Origin: [Borrelia] finlandensis
GTDB taxonomy: Bacteria > Spirochaetota > Spirochaetia > Borreliales > Borreliaceae
Reading direction: 5' to 3'
NCBI RefSeq assembly: GCF_000181875.2
Contig: NZ_ABJZ02000005.1
Location: 1-64,000 of the forward strand
Length of the DNA: 64,000 bases
In this document: one piece after another, positions 8,126 through 20,064 of the stretch
How the letters are laid out: every line of letters begins with the position of its first letter
Position numbering within the stretch: position 1 is the stretch's first letter
Position numbers and translations under genes: made by a program
The notes under the pieces: generated by a model
Told to the model about the DNA's origin: nothing
The model's input: only the letters and a program-made list of their open reading frames with translations
Database searches by the model: none

Positions 8126-10100
8126 GCATTATTATTCAACTTATTACTATGAAATAGCAATAAATATTCCTTTAAATAAACTTTTTTTTTACAAATTTAA
8201 CTTAAATCTAGAAATTGGAATAAGAGTAATGGTTAATTTTAATGGCTCCAATAAAATTGGAATAATTATTAAAAAATATTTTGAAAACGAATTTAAAGAA
8301 AAATTTGAATTTAAAATAAAAGAAATTATTAAAATAATAGATACAACTAAAATAATAACAGAACATAACATTGATTTAGCACATTGGATTAGTAAAAAAA
8401 CATTTTCGGGATTTGGAGAAACTTTATTCTTTGGGTTGCCCCAAAATTCAAAAGCTAAAAAAAATCAAACATTATCTTCAATAAATGAGCATCCAGATCA
8501 TAAAAAATGCCTTGAGCTAAACAACGAACAACAAAATATTTACAAAGAAATTATCGGGTCAGAAAAAACTAATGTTTTTTACCTTTTTGGAATACCTGGA
8601 TCTGGAAAAACTGAAATATTTATCAAATTGTGTGAATACTATTTAGCACTAGAACAACAAGTGCTTTTTTTGATTCCTGAAATATCATTAGGATATCAAA
8701 TAATAAAAAGAATAAAATATGCATTAAATATGCACCATAAAATTTATGAATATAACTCCAAAGTTCCGAATTCTAATAAAAATTTAATATGGAATAAAGT
8801 TCAAAATGGAGAAAGCCTGGTTGTCATTGGTATCAAAAGTGCTTTAATACTACCCTTCACCAAATTGAAATTAATAATTATGGACGAAGAACACGAAACT
8901 ACATACAAATCTGAAAACATTCCAAGATTTCACTCAAGACACATATCATTTTTTTTACAAAAAAAATTTAATGCTAAATTTGTAATGGGAAGCGCAACGC
9001 CTTCTCTTGAAGCATACCATGCAATGAAAAATAACCAAATAAAAAAAATAATAATGCAAAACAAATTCTCTCAAAGCAAAATAGAAGATATAAAAATAAT
9101 AAATATGAAAAAAGAACCTAGCACAATTTCATCAGAACTATTATACAGTATACAAAAAAGTTTAAATGAAAAAAGACAATCTTTGATTTTCATTAATAAA
9201 AGAGGATATCTAAAAAATCTCGAATGCAACGAATGTGGGCATATAATTTGTTGTCCAAATTGCTCATTTGGTTTGATTTATCATAAAAAAGAAAACAAAC
9301 TTTTATGCCACTATTGTAGTTATAAAACAAAAACAGCAAGCCATTGTCCTCAATGCGAATCAAAAGACATTAAATACAAAACTTATGGAATTCAGCTTGT
9401 TGAAAAAGAATTGAAAAAATTTTTACCAAATGCAAAAATTGCAAGAATAGATTCTGATATTACAAAAATAGAAAATATAGATTCAATAAATAAGTTCGAA
9501 AATAAAGAAATAGACATACTTATCGGGACACAAATCATTGCAAAAGGATTTAATTTTGAAAATATAAAAACGCTAGGTATAATCAACGCTGACATTGGAA
9601 TGGGACTGCCTGATTTTAGAAGTGGTGAAAGAATTTTTACAACACTCTCACAAATTATGGGAAGAGCCGCACGATTCAAGGATGACAACACAATTATTAT
9701 ACAAACAAAAAATCCCAATTATTATGCCATAAAATATGCTTATAAGAACCAATATGAACAATTTTACGAAGAAGAACTAGATATACGAAAAAAATTGAAC
9801 TATCCGCCGTTTAACAAAATTATTAGAATAATATTTAGAAGCAAAAATGAAGAATCTGCTAAACAAAAATGTTGGGAATTTTTTGAAAAATCTAAAGAAT
9901 TTTTGCAAGAAGAAATTGAACACTTAGGCCCATCAGAAGCTATTATGAAGAAAATATCTAAAAATTACAGATACAATATAATATACTTGTCAAAATCCTA
10001 CAGCCTGCTTGAAAAACTAGTTAACAAGACAAAAGAAAAGGTAAAAATGACAAGCACTGTTTATATTGAGATAGATTATTACCCAATATCATTAATTTAG
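8118..10100 (+). CDS. priA: Primosomal protein N' (PriA helicase)
   Basis: A superfamily 2 DNA helicase that restarts stalled replication forks. The 660-aa protein has an N-terminal fork-binding domain, Walker A GIPGSGKT at 158-165, a DEEH box at 256-259, and a zinc-binding insertion with four Cys pairs (CNEC, CCPNC, CHYC, CPQC) at about 370-415. Helicase motifs V and VI follow ([16 protein letters not shown] and QIMGRAARF). It overlaps the UDG-like gene at its start. Its stop TAG overlaps the stop of convergent udk by 3 bp, leaving no room for a terminator. Confidence 0.95.
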   Translation: MVEHYYSTYYYEIAINIPLNKLFFYKFNLNLEIGIRVMVNFNGSNKIGIIIKKYFENEFKEKFEFKIKEIIKIIDTTKIITEHNIDLAHWISKKTFSGFGETLFFGLPQNSKAKKNQTLSSINEHPDHKKCLELNNEQQNIYKEIIGSEKTNVFYLFGIPGSGKTEIFIKLCEYYLALEQQVLFLIPEISLGYQIIKRIKYALNMHHKIYEYNSKVPNSNKNLIWNKVQNGESLVVIGIKSALILPFTKLKLIIMDEEHETTYKSENIPRFHSRHISFFLQKKFNAKFVMGSATPSLEAYHAMKNNQIKKIIMQNKFSQSKIEDIKIINMKKEPSTISSELLYSIQKSLNEKRQSLIFINKRGYLKNLECNECGHIICCPNCSFGLIYHKKENKLLCHYCSYKTKTASHCPQCESKDIKYKTYGIQLVEKELKKFLPNAKIARIDSDITKIENIDSINKFENKEIDILIGTQIIAKGFNFENIKTLGIINADIGMGLPDFRSGERIFTTLSQIMGRAARFKDDNTIIIQTKNPNYYAIKYAYKNQYEQFYEEELDIRKKLNYPPFNKIIRIIFRSKNEESAKQKCWEFFEKSKEFLQEEIEHLGPSEAIMKKISKNYRYNIIYLSKSYSLLEKLVNKTKEKVKMTSTVYIEIDYYPISLI

Positions 10101-10717
10101 GTAAAATCTAACCCTTCCTTACTTAAAGACTTAAGAAACGTTGAAAGCACATAGAGCGCTTTATCATTGTGACCTCCCTCAGGAATAATAAGATCAGCAT
10201 ATTCTTTGGTAGGCTCAATAAATCTATAATAACCCCATCTAGTGGTATCTAAATACTGATCAATCACCGATTCCACAGTACGTCCTCTTTTGGAAATATC
10301 TCTTCTTAAACGCCTAATAAATCTAATATCATTGGGGGTGTCAATATATATTTTAAGATCTATTAAATTTCTTACTCTCTCTTCAACAAAAATCATAATA
10401 CCCTCAACGATAACAACAGGAGTTGGAACAACCAAAACCGTTTTAAGTTGTCTTTTATGATTAATAAAATCGTAAAGAGGCATATCTATTGGACTATTTT
10501 TTTTTAATTTTTTTAAATGTTCATAAAACAAATTATTATCAAAAGCATCCGGATGATCAAAATTTACCTTAGAAAATTCATGCTCATAATCGCCTACACT
10601 CTTATAGTAATTATCTTGAGAAATAAGGACAAATTCTGGAATAAACTCACTAATCTTGCTTACAACTGTAGTTTTTCCGCTTCCAGAACCACCAGATATC
10701 CCAATAATCTTAGCCAT
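10097..10717 (-). CDS. udk: Uridine kinase
   Basis: Phosphorylates uridine/cytidine with ATP or GTP in pyrimidine salvage. P-loop GGSGSGKT is at residues 9-16; [17 protein letters not shown] and RRDISKRGR are further family motifs. Length is 206 aa from ATG 10717, which shares one base with the TGA of the rhodanese-like gene upstream. A TTG immediately before it is less likely to be the start. Salvage matters here because Borrelia is known to lack de novo nucleotide synthesis. Confidence 0.94.
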   Translation of the reverse strand: MAKIIGISGGSGSGKTTVVSKISEFIPEFVLISQDNYYKSVGDYEHEFSKVNFDHPDAFDNNLFYEHLKKLKKNSPIDMPLYDFINHKRQLKTVLVVPTPVVIVEGIMIFVEERVRNLIDLKIYIDTPNDIRFIRRLRRDISKRGRTVESVIDQYLDTTRWGYYRFIEPTKEYADLIIPEGGHNDKALYVLSTFLKSLSKEGLDFT

Positions 10718-11094
10718 CAAACAACTTCTTTTTTCGCTTGTGGCATGTCTTTCAAGGTACCAGCAACAAATACATTCTTAAATCCCATGCTTTTTAAAAC
10801 TTTTTTAGCCTCGTAAGACTTATTAAAACTTTTACCATAAACAATTATTGGGGACTCAAAATCACCTAATTTATCCTTTTTAGCAAATAAATTATTAAAA
10901 GGAATGTTAATTGACTTAAAATAATGAGACTTACTATATTCTTTGGGAGACCGAATATCCAAAATTTTTGCTCCATTTTGGATTTTTTCTAACAAAAACA
11001 GATTAGTTCTTTTCATCCTAAGGATAATAAAAAACCAAATATAAAAAAAAAGCAGAACTATTAATACTGCAAATCTTGCATAATTCATCGCCAT
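10717..11094 (-). CDS. Membrane-anchored rhodanese-like protein lacking the catalytic cysteine
   Basis: A 125-aa protein with an N-terminal hydrophobic anchor (about residues 8-26) and one rhodanese domain: [20 protein letters not shown], then the loop [16 protein letters not shown]. In active rhodaneses this loop begins with the persulfide-forming Cys after a VVYC-type strand; here residue 87 is Gly and the protein has no cysteine at all. It therefore cannot act as a classical sulfurtransferase and may be a binding domain. B31 annotation calls the equivalent glpE, which I think overstates it. It is translationally linked to udk (TGATG). Confidence 0.8.
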   Translation of the reverse strand: MAMNYARFAVLIVLLFFYIWFFIILRMKRTNLFLLEKIQNGAKILDIRSPKEYSKSHYFKSINIPFNNLFAKKDKLGDFESPIIVYGKSFNKSYEAKKVLKSMGFKNVFVAGTLKDMPQAKKEVV

Positions 11095-11216
11095 AGTTTC
11101 ATGAACATGATATCAAAAAAAATAAAAAAAGTGAATAAAATTGTTTTTTTTGCAAAATTAATATAGAATTCAAGTAAATTACTAGCTTGTAGCTTAAAAG
11201 TGGCTCTAACATTAAG

Positions 11217-12176
11217 ATGAAAAAGAAAAAAAAGATACGTTGTCGTAGAATTAAAAAAAAACTCAAACTATTATTTCTAATACTAATAAAAAAATTAAAG
11301 ACTATAACTAAAAATCCTAAATTAATATTTGATAGCACAATACAAATAACTTTAGGATCTGCGCTAATGGCAATTTCCACCAATGTTTTGTATATTCCTC
11401 ATGGACTTCTTAGTGGTGGAATTGGGGGCATTTCATTAATGCTGCATTACCTGTTAAGCTTCAATTTGGGATGGACAATATTTGCATTAAACATACCATT
11501 ATTTCTTATTGGAATAAAATTTTTAAACCTAACATTTATAATTCAAAGCTGGATTTCAATGGGATTATATTCTATTATCATAAACCACTCCCAGTTTTTA
11601 CAAAATAAAATACATCTTAATGATATGATGCTGGTATCAATACTAGCTGGACTTATTTCTGGACTTGGGCTTGGGCTAATATTTAAGGGCAAAGGATCTT
11701 CAGGGGGATCAGATATAATTGCTATGATCATTAAAGAAAAATATTCAATTAGTATTGGAACAACAAACTTCGTAGTTAATCTTGTGGTATTAATACTTGC
11801 AACCTTTTTCTTTAATATTGAAATAGCCCTTTATACACTAATAGCATCATTTGTAACATCTATTATGACAGACAAAACAAGTACTGGATTTGGCAATCAA
11901 AAAGCAATATTAATCATTTCGGATAAAGGAAAAGAAATTGCCTATCTTCTTACAAACAAGTTAAAATTAGCCGCTACATTAATAGACGGAAAAGGTGCTT
12001 GGGCAGGAACAGAAAAAACTATAGTATTTATAGTAGTCCCAATAATGCGTTTATCAAGAATTAAATATATATCACAAAAAGTTGATCCAAATTGTTTCAT
12101 TACCGTTATTAACACTAATGAAATCACTGGGGGTAAAATAATAACTGACCCAATCTCATTAAAACAAGAAATTTAA
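11217..12176 (+). CDS. YitT family membrane protein (DUF161 plus DUF2179)
   Basis: A 319-aa protein. After a very basic N-terminus (Lys/Arg-rich, residues 2-15) come five or six membrane segments with the glycine-rich family motifs LLSGGIGGISLMLHY and GKGSSGGSDIIAMII. A C-terminal soluble DUF2179 domain of about 80 residues ends in ITVINTNEITGG. The family is widespread and its transport role is undefined. The ATG at 11217 has only a weak AAG upstream. It runs towards rluD with a 2-bp gap between stops. Confidence 0.85.
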   Translation: MKKKKKIRCRRIKKKLKLLFLILIKKLKTITKNPKLIFDSTIQITLGSALMAISTNVLYIPHGLLSGGIGGISLMLHYLLSFNLGWTIFALNIPLFLIGIKFLNLTFIIQSWISMGLYSIIINHSQFLQNKIHLNDMMLVSILAGLISGLGLGLIFKGKGSSGGSDIIAMIIKEKYSISIGTTNFVVNLVVLILATFFFNIEIALYTLIASFVTSIMTDKTSTGFGNQKAILIISDKGKEIAYLLTNKLKLAATLIDGKGAWAGTEKTIVFIVVPIMRLSRIKYISQKVDPNCFITVINTNEITGGKIITDPISLKQEI

Positions 12177-12178
12177 AA

Positions 12179-13159
12179 TTAAAAATCTCTTAAAAAAAGA
12201 ACCAAATTGTCAATAATCAAATTTAATTCATCACTCTTGTAAAAATTCGACAAAAAAATAACAAATCTTTTGGGAAATTCAGAAATAAATTTCTTAAAAG
12301 AATTTTTTCCAACATCAATTTCAAGCTTATAAGAATGAAGCATCAGCGTTATTTTTTTCAAACTGCCATCTACTCTGCCATAAACCTCATCTCCCAATAT
12401 TGGAAAATTAAGATATTTCATATGAACTCTCAATTGATGAGTACGGCCGGTTTTAGGCTTTAAAGCTAAAAGAGAATATTCCCCAAAATTGAGCAGTAAT
12501 CTATATTCTGTTAATGCCTTTTTTCCTCTATCCTTAGAAACACTAAATTTTTTCCTGTTGTGTTTATCTCTATCTATAAAAGATTCAATGCTTCCAAAAA
12601 AACTATTAAAATTACCCTTAACAATTGCAATGTAAACTTTATTTGTTCTTTTATCTTTAAACTGCTGAGCTAAAAATCTTAAGGTACTAATGTTTTTTGC
12701 ACAAATTAGAACTCCAGAGGTATCTTTATCTAATCTATGAACAATTCCGGGTCTAATTTTTTCTTCATTAAAATTAATTTTCAAGCTTTTTATATGATAT
12801 AAAAGAAAATTTACAACAGTATCATCCCAATGTGATATTCCAGGATGACTCAAAATTCCTTGTGGTTTATTCAAAACAATAACATTGGAATCTTCATAAA
12901 TTATAACAATAGGGATATTACTCGGCCTAAGGCAATCAACTTGACTACTCTCCTCGTCAAATTCAATTAGTATTTCATCGTCTTTAAAAACAGGCTTGGA
13001 TAATTTTATCTTTAAAAATTTTCCATTACTCTTTTTAAACGCTTCTACATTTCTTCTTTTGATCTGACTTCTGGTAAAAACTTCAAAATTGCCTGATAGG
13101 TAAAGATCCAATCTTAAAGCATTTTCTTTAACGGTAAATTCTCTCTTAAGTCTTATCAT
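12179..13159 (-). CDS. rluD: RluD-type ribosomal large-subunit pseudouridine synthase
   Basis: A 326-aa RluA/RluD-family enzyme. An N-terminal S4 RNA-binding domain (LRLDLYLSGNFEVFTRSQIK) is followed by the catalytic domain with the active Asp in GIVHRLDKDTSGVLI and the later motif KPKTGRTHQLRVHM. It modifies uridines in 23S rRNA, probably helix 69 if it is the RluD orthologue; the exact site cannot be read from sequence. The frame extends to TTG 13189, but ATG 13159 (MIRLKREF) just after the upstream stop is the better start. It follows the small membrane-protein gene on the same strand. Confidence 0.9.
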   Translation of the reverse strand: MIRLKREFTVKENALRLDLYLSGNFEVFTRSQIKRRNVEAFKKSNGKFLKIKLSKPVFKDDEILIEFDEESSQVDCLRPSNIPIVIIYEDSNVIVLNKPQGILSHPGISHWDDTVVNFLLYHIKSLKINFNEEKIRPGIVHRLDKDTSGVLICAKNISTLRFLAQQFKDKRTNKVYIAIVKGNFNSFFGSIESFIDRDKHNRKKFSVSKDRGKKALTEYRLLLNFGEYSLLALKPKTGRTHQLRVHMKYLNFPILGDEVYGRVDGSLKKITLMLHSYKLEIDVGKNSFKKFISEFPKRFVIFLSNFYKSDELNLIIDNLVLFLRDF

Positions 13160-13163
13160 ATCA

Positions 13164-13676
13164 TTAAAGAAAATAATCAAGCAAAGCAATGGTTAATGCA
13201 ATTATTGCTCCAATAGAAGCTGAAACAATAAATTTTTTATAAATCTCATCTTTTGAAAAACTAGGACCATTTGAAAAAGGATATGGAACGTAATTTGCAT
13301 TCATTCCGCTATAAAAATAGTAGCCCACATCAAAAAAAAATAAGCTCAAAAATAAAACTATTGGAAAAGATCCAATACTAATAGCTGAAAACCTAAAAAA
13401 ATCTTTTGCTGATTTTGACTCAAGATCATTCTCAAGATTTAAAGCTTTATTCTCTTGAATATTTTTATAAAGAAAAGAATCGTCATTATCAGCAACAGAC
13501 ATATTATTATTTTTTTTATGAGAAACAAAATTGCCATTGGAAGTCGATTTGTCTTGCAATGGCAAACTTTTAGCATCACTTAACTTTAAATAATTAAAAT
13601 TGAACTTGAAATAATCAAGTGAATTTGAATAAACATTTAAAACACTAAAAAGCAACAACAGGCTTCCAATAAACAT
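13164..13676 (-). CDS. Borrelia-type hypothetical membrane/secreted protein
   Basis: 170 aa with no family I recognise. There is an N-terminal hydrophobic signal (residues 1-17), a polar Asn/Ser/Lys-rich region of about 80 residues, and two C-terminal hydrophobic stretches (about 96-115 and 150-169) around an aromatic YYFYSGMNANYVPYPF loop. This layout suggests an exported protein anchored at its C-terminus. It sits between pfp and rluD on the minus strand, 4 bp from rluD and 7 bp from pfp. By position it corresponds to BB_0019. Confidence 0.6.
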   Translation of the reverse strand: MFIGSLLLLFSVLNVYSNSLDYFKFNFNYLKLSDAKSLPLQDKSTSNGNFVSHKKNNNMSVADNDDSFLYKNIQENKALNLENDLESKSAKDFFRFSAISIGSFPIVLFLSLFFFDVGYYFYSGMNANYVPYPFSNGPSFSKDEIYKKFIVSASIGAIIALTIALLDYFL

Positions 13677-13683
13677 AAATTTA

Positions 13684-15366
<1,683 letters not shown>

Positions 15367-15422
15367 TTAATTAATTAAGCCTTTATCATAAATTAAATAT
15401 TAAAATAATTTACAACTAATAT

Positions 15423-16451
15423 CTATATATGATTTAGAATTAACATAGCATCACCATAAGAAAAAAATTTATAACCTTTATTTATAGCTTCTTCATAAGA
15501 ACTAAACACAAAATCTTTGCCTGCAAATGAAGAAACCAGCATCAAAAGAGTAGATTGAGGTGTGTGAAAATTTGTAAAAAGCATGTCAACAAACTTAAAA
15601 CAATAGTTCTTGCCAGGATAAATAAAAAGATTTGTACTTTGCTGACCCGTTTTAATTTCTTAAGGTTATTATCATAAGATGACCCCAAAGCCCTAAGCGC
15701 TGTGGTAACAACTGACAAAATTCTTTTACCAAGAAGTTTTGCATTCTGCAATCTCTCAGCCACAAAATCTTTTATTAAAAAAGTTTTAAAATACATATTA
15801 TGTTCTTCAACTTTTTTAGATCTTATAGGAAGAAAAGTCCCAAGCCCCCCACATGAAGAGTGATAAAATCATATTCAATATTGTTATTTTCAAAAGAGCA
15901 GAAAACAAATCTCTGCTAAAATGTAACCCTGCAGTTGCAGAAGCTGCAGATCCAACATATTTAGAATAAATAGTTTGATATCGATTTTCATCTATCTTAT
16001 CATAATCTCTTTTAATGTAAGGAGGCAAAGGAACAAAACCATGTTTTTCAAAATAATCTTCACCAACATCATTGTTAAATTTTAAAACAACCTCACTACT
16101 ACTTTTTGACAAAATTTTACACATTAACCCTTCGGGGAATTTGTAAAAATTGCCAATAATTTGCTTTTTTGACTTAGAAACTAACGTAGTGAATAAATTA
16201 GTGCCAATTCTATTTAAAATTAAACATTACTGCTCATCTCTGATTCTGCATATATTCTTGATTTTCTAACTTTTGAGTTATTAAAAATATTACTATTTCT
16301 ATATTTTAAAATATTGTTTATAGAATTTTCATGGTAAATTTTTTGCAATTGAGGCTCTAGCACCACTAACCTTGAAGATTCTCTTTTTTTCACTTGGATA
16401 TTGCGCTATTAAAGAATGGGATAAATTAAAATGAAACTCTTTGGTTTTCAT
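15423..16451 (-). pseudogene. queA: queA remnant: S-adenosylmethionine:tRNA ribosyltransferase-isomerase, multiply frameshifted
   Basis: QueA moves the ribosyl part of SAM onto preQ1 in tRNA to make epoxyqueuosine. An ATG at 16451, inside the 3' end of ruvB, begins [10 protein letters not shown], then LIAQYPSEK, as in QueA. The reading frame then breaks at least four times: an A7 run (16384-16390); a stop-rich small deletion (near 16215-16232); CT-type extra bases near 15890; a G6 run on the coding strand (15845-15850); and a lost base near 15655-15660. Between breaks QueA segments are clear: [71 protein letters not shown] and [12 protein letters not shown]. Two surviving fragments (15542-15796 and 15816-16124) look like small ORFs but are pieces of this gene. 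No active enzyme can be made. Confidence 0.93.
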
Positions 16452-17469
16452 TAAGACCATCCTCTTTCATCTCTAAGTTTAAGTGAAGGTATGCAAACTC
16501 AGTAGCTTTACGACCTCTGTGAGTTCTACTGATAAATCCTTTCATAATTAAATAAGGCTCATAAAAGTCTTCAAGAGAATCTGCTGTTTCTCCTACAGAA
16601 ATAGCTAAAGTATCAACACCTACAGGTCCTCCATTAAATTTCAATATCAAACTTCTTAAAATATTTCTATCTTGCTCATCAAGGCCTTCCCCATCAATTC
16701 TAAGCATTTCAAGCCCAATTGAAACAATATCACTTGTAATAACCAAACTTCCAGTTACCTGAGCAATATCTCTTATTCGTCTTAAAAGTCTATTTGCTAT
16801 ACGAGGAGTCCCTCTTGAGCTTCTTGCAAGAAGAAAAGCAGCATCCTCTTCTATTTCAATATTTAAAATAAGAGAATTTCTCTTTATTATCTCAACAAGC
16901 TCTATTTCGCTGTAAAGTTCAAATCTTGCAGTAATTCCAAATCTCGAATAAAGTGGAGATGTTACTTTTCCTGGTTTAGTAGTAGCTCCAATCAATGTGA
17001 ATTTTGGAAGTGGCATTCGAACAGTTCTTGCATTGGCTCCTTGCCCTATTACCCAATCCAGCTCATAATCTTCCATGGCAATACAAAGCATTTCTTCTAT
17101 TATTGGTCTGAGCCTATGTATTTCATCAATAAATAAAACACTCTTCTCATCAAGACCTGTTAAAATTCCAATAATATCTTTTGGTTTGTCAAAAGCCGGA
17201 GCTGAAGTAATCTTAATAGAAGCATTCATCTCAAAGGCAATAATACTTGCAAGAGTAGTTTTCCCAAGACCCGGTGGGCCGCTTAAAAACACATGATCTA
17301 GGGCCTCATCTCTCTCTTTAGAAGCTCTTATAAAAATACTAAGGGTTTCTTTAACATTAACCTGACCTTTAAAATCTTCAAAAACTTTAGGCCTAAGCTC
17401 ATTTTCACTCTTATCATATAAATAATTTTCATTAGAGCTTAAAAAGCTTATACTATTTTCGTCTTTCAT
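16426..17469 (-). CDS. ruvB: Holliday junction branch-migration helicase RuvB
   Basis: AAA+ motor that drives branch migration with RuvA. Walker [10 protein letters not shown] is near residues 64-72, Walker B/DExH in LFIDEIHRL, sensor and Arg-finger region in [11 protein letters not shown], and a C-terminal winged helix with [21 protein letters not shown] lies 6 nt before ATG 17469 (MKDENS) but directly abuts an upstream ATG at 17475, so the second is preferred: 347 aa. Its 3' end overlaps the dead queA start by 26 bp. ruvA lies 38 bp upstream. Confidence 0.96.
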   Translation of the reverse strand: MKDENSISFLSSNENYLYDKSENELRPKVFEDFKGQVNVKETLSIFIRASKERDEALDHVFLSGPPGLGKTTLASIIAFEMNASIKITSAPAFDKPKDIIGILTGLDEKSVLFIDEIHRLRPIIEEMLCIAMEDYELDWVIGQGANARTVRMPLPKFTLIGATTKPGKVTSPLYSRFGITARFELYSEIELVEIIKRNSLILNIEIEEDAAFLLARSSRGTPRIANRLLRRIRDIAQVTGSLVITSDIVSIGLEMLRIDGEGLDEQDRNILRSLILKFNGGPVGVDTLAISVGETADSLEDFYEPYLIMKGFISRTHRGRKATEFAYLHLNLEMKEDGLNENQRVSF

Positions 17470-17513
17470 AAACATTCCTTAAAAACTATTTTATAACTAT
17501 AAAAAACTAACAA

Positions 17514-18107
17514 TTAATTCGATATTCTTTTTAAAACCTCCTTAAATAAAAACTGCTCCTTTTCAGAATCTTTTAAATTTGCAAATTCAGCTAAATTGAA
17601 AGCCTCTCTAATCTTGCTATTAACAATTTTTCTATCAAATCCCATACTAACAATTGATTCTTCTAATTCTTTAAATCTAAAAAGACCAGTGGATTCAAGC
17701 TCACTATTAATCAAAAGCTTACCTTGAAGATGTAAAAACATTTTACCAGCCATTTTTTTACCAATGCCTTTGATTTTAGAAACAAGTTCAATATCCTCTC
17801 TATCAATAGCCTCCTTAAACTCATTATACCTTATATTGGATAACACTCTTAAAGCAGCCCTTGGGCCTACTCCGCTTACTCCAATAAGCTCCTTAAAGAT
17901 CTCTCTTTCATCTGAATTTAAAAATCCAAAAAGTTTTAATTCATTTTCTCTCGTATAAAGATAAGTAAACAACTCAACTTTGTCTGACAAATTAAAATTA
18001 GCAAGGCAAAATGCACTAACTAAAAGCTCAAAGTCAAAAACAGTAGTCATTAAAACTAAACTAGATTCTTTTTTTTCTATAACTTTACCATGAATCTTAT
18101 TTATCAT
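17514..18107 (-). CDS. ruvA: Holliday junction DNA helicase subunit RuvA
   Basis: Binds four-way junctions and recruits RuvB. The 197-aa protein has the N-terminal OB domain (residues 1-62), two helix-hairpin-helix motifs (FKELIGVSGVGPRAALRVL and VSKIKGIGKKMAGKMFLHL) and a small C-terminal RuvB-binding domain (about 150-197). No ribosome binding site precedes ATG 18107, but TATAAT lies 8 nt upstream on the coding strand, so the transcript may be leaderless or nearly so. Confidence 0.95.
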   Translation of the reverse strand: MINKIHGKVIEKKESSLVLMTTVFDFELLVSAFCLANFNLSDKVELFTYLYTRENELKLFGFLNSDEREIFKELIGVSGVGPRAALRVLSNIRYNEFKEAIDREDIELVSKIKGIGKKMAGKMFLHLQGKLLINSELESTGLFRFKELEESIVSMGFDRKIVNSKIREAFNLAEFANLKDSEKEQFLFKEVLKRISN

Positions 18108-18186
18108 ATAATTAAATTATAAATTATATTACACAGAAACATTCAACACTTTAAAGCAAAAGCCTTAAGTAAAAAAAGGACACTAA

Positions 18187-19326
18187 ATGAAAAATCAATT
18201 TTTAAATAGCTATTTTCAATTAATTACAACTATTTTCTTAATCTCATCTGTAACTATAGCAGCAGAAGAAAGAATAAGCACACTAAAAGTTCCTAATGGA
18301 TTTAAAGTCGAAATTTTTTTAAACAATACAATTGAAAAACCTAGAGGAATCACAAGCGATCAAGATGGAAATATATTCATAGGATCTGGAAGCACTTTTG
18401 CATACCTTGTAACAAAAAACAAAAAAATTTATACCATAGCAAAAACCTTGCAAAAACCTATTGGTATTGCTTATTGGGATAATAAGCTCTACATATCTTC
18501 TGTCGATAAAATATATGTAGTTGAAAATGTAAAAGAAGAAATTAATAAAAGCATAAAATCAAATAAAGACTATATATGGAAAATGCAAATTTTTTCACTT
18601 TTGCCAAAAAATAATTCTCAAATGCATGCAGGACGTTACATTAAAGTAGATTCTAAAAATAACAAATTAATAGTAAATATAGGATCCCAGCATAATGTTA
18701 AAATTCCCCTAAAAAAAGAAGCAGTAATCCTTAGTATTGATTTAAAAACAAAAAAAGAAGAAATAGTAGCTTTTGGGGTGAGAAACTCAGTTGGGTTTGA
18801 TTTTCATCCAATTAGCAATGAAATATATTTTAGCGACAATGGCCAAGACAGATTAGGAGACGACATTCCCCCAGATGAAATAAACGTAATAACCGAATAT
18901 AAAGAACATTTTGGATTTCCCTATGTGTTTGGAAAAAATCAAAAAAATTACGGTTTTTATAACAAAGCACCCAAAAACACTAAGTTTAGTCCATCTATTT
19001 ACGAACTTCCCGCACATGTAGCTCCACTTGGAATACACTTTTATCGGGGAAATAACTTCCCAAAAGAATACATAAATAAATTATTCATAGCAGAACACGG
19101 CTCGTGGAACAGATCTTCTCCTGTTGGCTACAAAATAACAACACTAGACATTGATTCTAAAAGCAGAACAGCAAAAAATTACAAAACTTTTTTATATGGG
19201 TTTTTAAAACACGACAACTCTAAATTTGGACGCCCTGTTGATATAATCACATATTATGACGGTTCAATTCTTTTTACAGATGACTTTGGAAATAAAATAT
19301 ACAGAGTTTACTACGAAAAGATTTAA
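18187..19326 (+). CDS. Exported PQQ-type sugar dehydrogenase-like beta-propeller (sorbosone dehydrogenase family)
   Basis: 379 aa. A signal peptide (about residues 1-26, ending TIAA) precedes a propeller domain with repeats such as KPRGITSDQDGNIFIGSG, VRNSVGFDFHPISNEIYFSD and FIAEHGSWNRSSPVGYKI. These match the glucose/sorbosone dehydrogenase fold. Borrelia has no known PQQ supply, so catalysis is doubtful; a binding or structural periplasmic role is equally possible. AAGGA lies 6 nt upstream of the ATG. It converges with yebC with only 6 bp between the stops. Confidence 0.8.
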   Translation: MKNQFLNSYFQLITTIFLISSVTIAAEERISTLKVPNGFKVEIFLNNTIEKPRGITSDQDGNIFIGSGSTFAYLVTKNKKIYTIAKTLQKPIGIAYWDNKLYISSVDKIYVVENVKEEINKSIKSNKDYIWKMQIFSLLPKNNSQMHAGRYIKVDSKNNKLIVNIGSQHNVKIPLKKEAVILSIDLKTKKEEIVAFGVRNSVGFDFHPISNEIYFSDNGQDRLGDDIPPDEINVITEYKEHFGFPYVFGKNQKNYGFYNKAPKNTKFSPSIYELPAHVAPLGIHFYRGNNFPKEYINKLFIAEHGSWNRSSPVGYKITTLDIDSKSRTAKNYKTFLYGFLKHDNSKFGRPVDIITYYDGSILFTDDFGNKIYRVYYEKI

Positions 19327-19332
19327 ATAAAA

Positions 19333-20064
19333 CTAACTTAATTCTTCTGGGATCTCCAAATTATGAATTACTTCCTGAACATCATCAAAATCTTCAAGCT
19401 TTTCAACAAGAAGAATTATTTTTTCTGCTTGCTCTTTGTTTAAAGAAATTTTATTTTCAGGAATTAAAGCTATTTCTGCCACCTCTTCTTTAAATTTGGT
19501 TTTTAAAAAAGATAAAACTTTGTCAAAATCATCAGGACTTGTTATAACTTCTGCCTCATTGTTTGAAACTAAAATATCTTCAGCACCAACTTCTAATGCA
19601 AATTCCATTATTTCATCTTCAAGATATTTTTCTAAATTGTAAACAATAAGACCCTTTCTGTAAAACATATATGAGACTGAACCTGGGGTACCAAGAGATC
19701 CTCCACCTTTTGCAAGAACACTTTTCACATCGCTAGAGGTTCTGTTTTTATTATCCGTTAGGCATTTAATCATTAGAGCCACTCCATAAGGAGCATAAGC
19801 CTCATAAGTTATTTCAAAATATTCAACCCCTTCATTACCGCCAATACCCTTTTTTATTGCCTTCTCAATATTATCTTTTGGCATATTGGCAACCTTAGCC
19901 TTATTAATAGCTACCCTTAGTCTCGGATTAGATTCAATATCCCCACCCCCTATTTTAGCTGCAATAGTTATTTCTCTTATTAGCTTTGTAAAAATTTTAT
20001 TACGCTTTGCATCAAGAGCACCTTTTTTTCTCTTTATTGTTGACCATTTACTGTGACCAGACAT
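19333..20064 (-). CDS. yebC: YebC/PmpR family protein
   Basis: 243 aa, typical for the family, starting MSGHSKWSTIKRKKG and with IANKAK-like helices (NPRLRVAINKAKVANMPKDN) and EGVEYFEITYEAYAPYGVA. YebC proteins act as transcriptional regulators in some bacteria and as translation factors relieving proline stalls in others. In B. burgdorferi, YebC is reported to influence surface-lipoprotein gene expression (vlsE); I recall this and cannot confirm it here. GGAGG lies 6 nt before the ATG and overlaps the end of folD. Confidence 0.93.
   Translation of the reverse strand: MSGHSKWSTIKRKKGALDAKRNKIFTKLIREITIAAKIGGGDIESNPRLRVAINKAKVANMPKDNIEKAIKKGIGGNEGVEYFEITYEAYAPYGVALMIKCLTDNKNRTSSDVKSVLAKGGGSLGTPGSVSYMFYRKGLIVYNLEKYLEDEIMEFALEVGAEDILVSNNEAEVITSPDDFDKVLSFLKTKFKEEVAEIALIPENKISLNKEQAEKIILLVEKLEDFDDVQEVIHNLEIPEELS

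Noticed and set aside
11099..11383. 94-codon minus-strand frame between the rhodanese and YitT genes
   Set aside because: Most of it is antisense to the YitT N-terminus, it has no ribosome binding site, and its composition (Phe/Ile/Leu runs) is that of a reversed Lys-rich gene.
13360..13560. Possible lipoprotein or surface antigen in the 170-aa hypothetical
   Set aside because: No lipobox cysteine follows the signal sequence; only an exported, membrane-associated protein can be supported.
15542..16124. Two small minus-strand frames (84 and 102 codons) as independent genes
   Set aside because: Both read as consecutive pieces of QueA once frameshifts are allowed, so they belong to one pseudogene.
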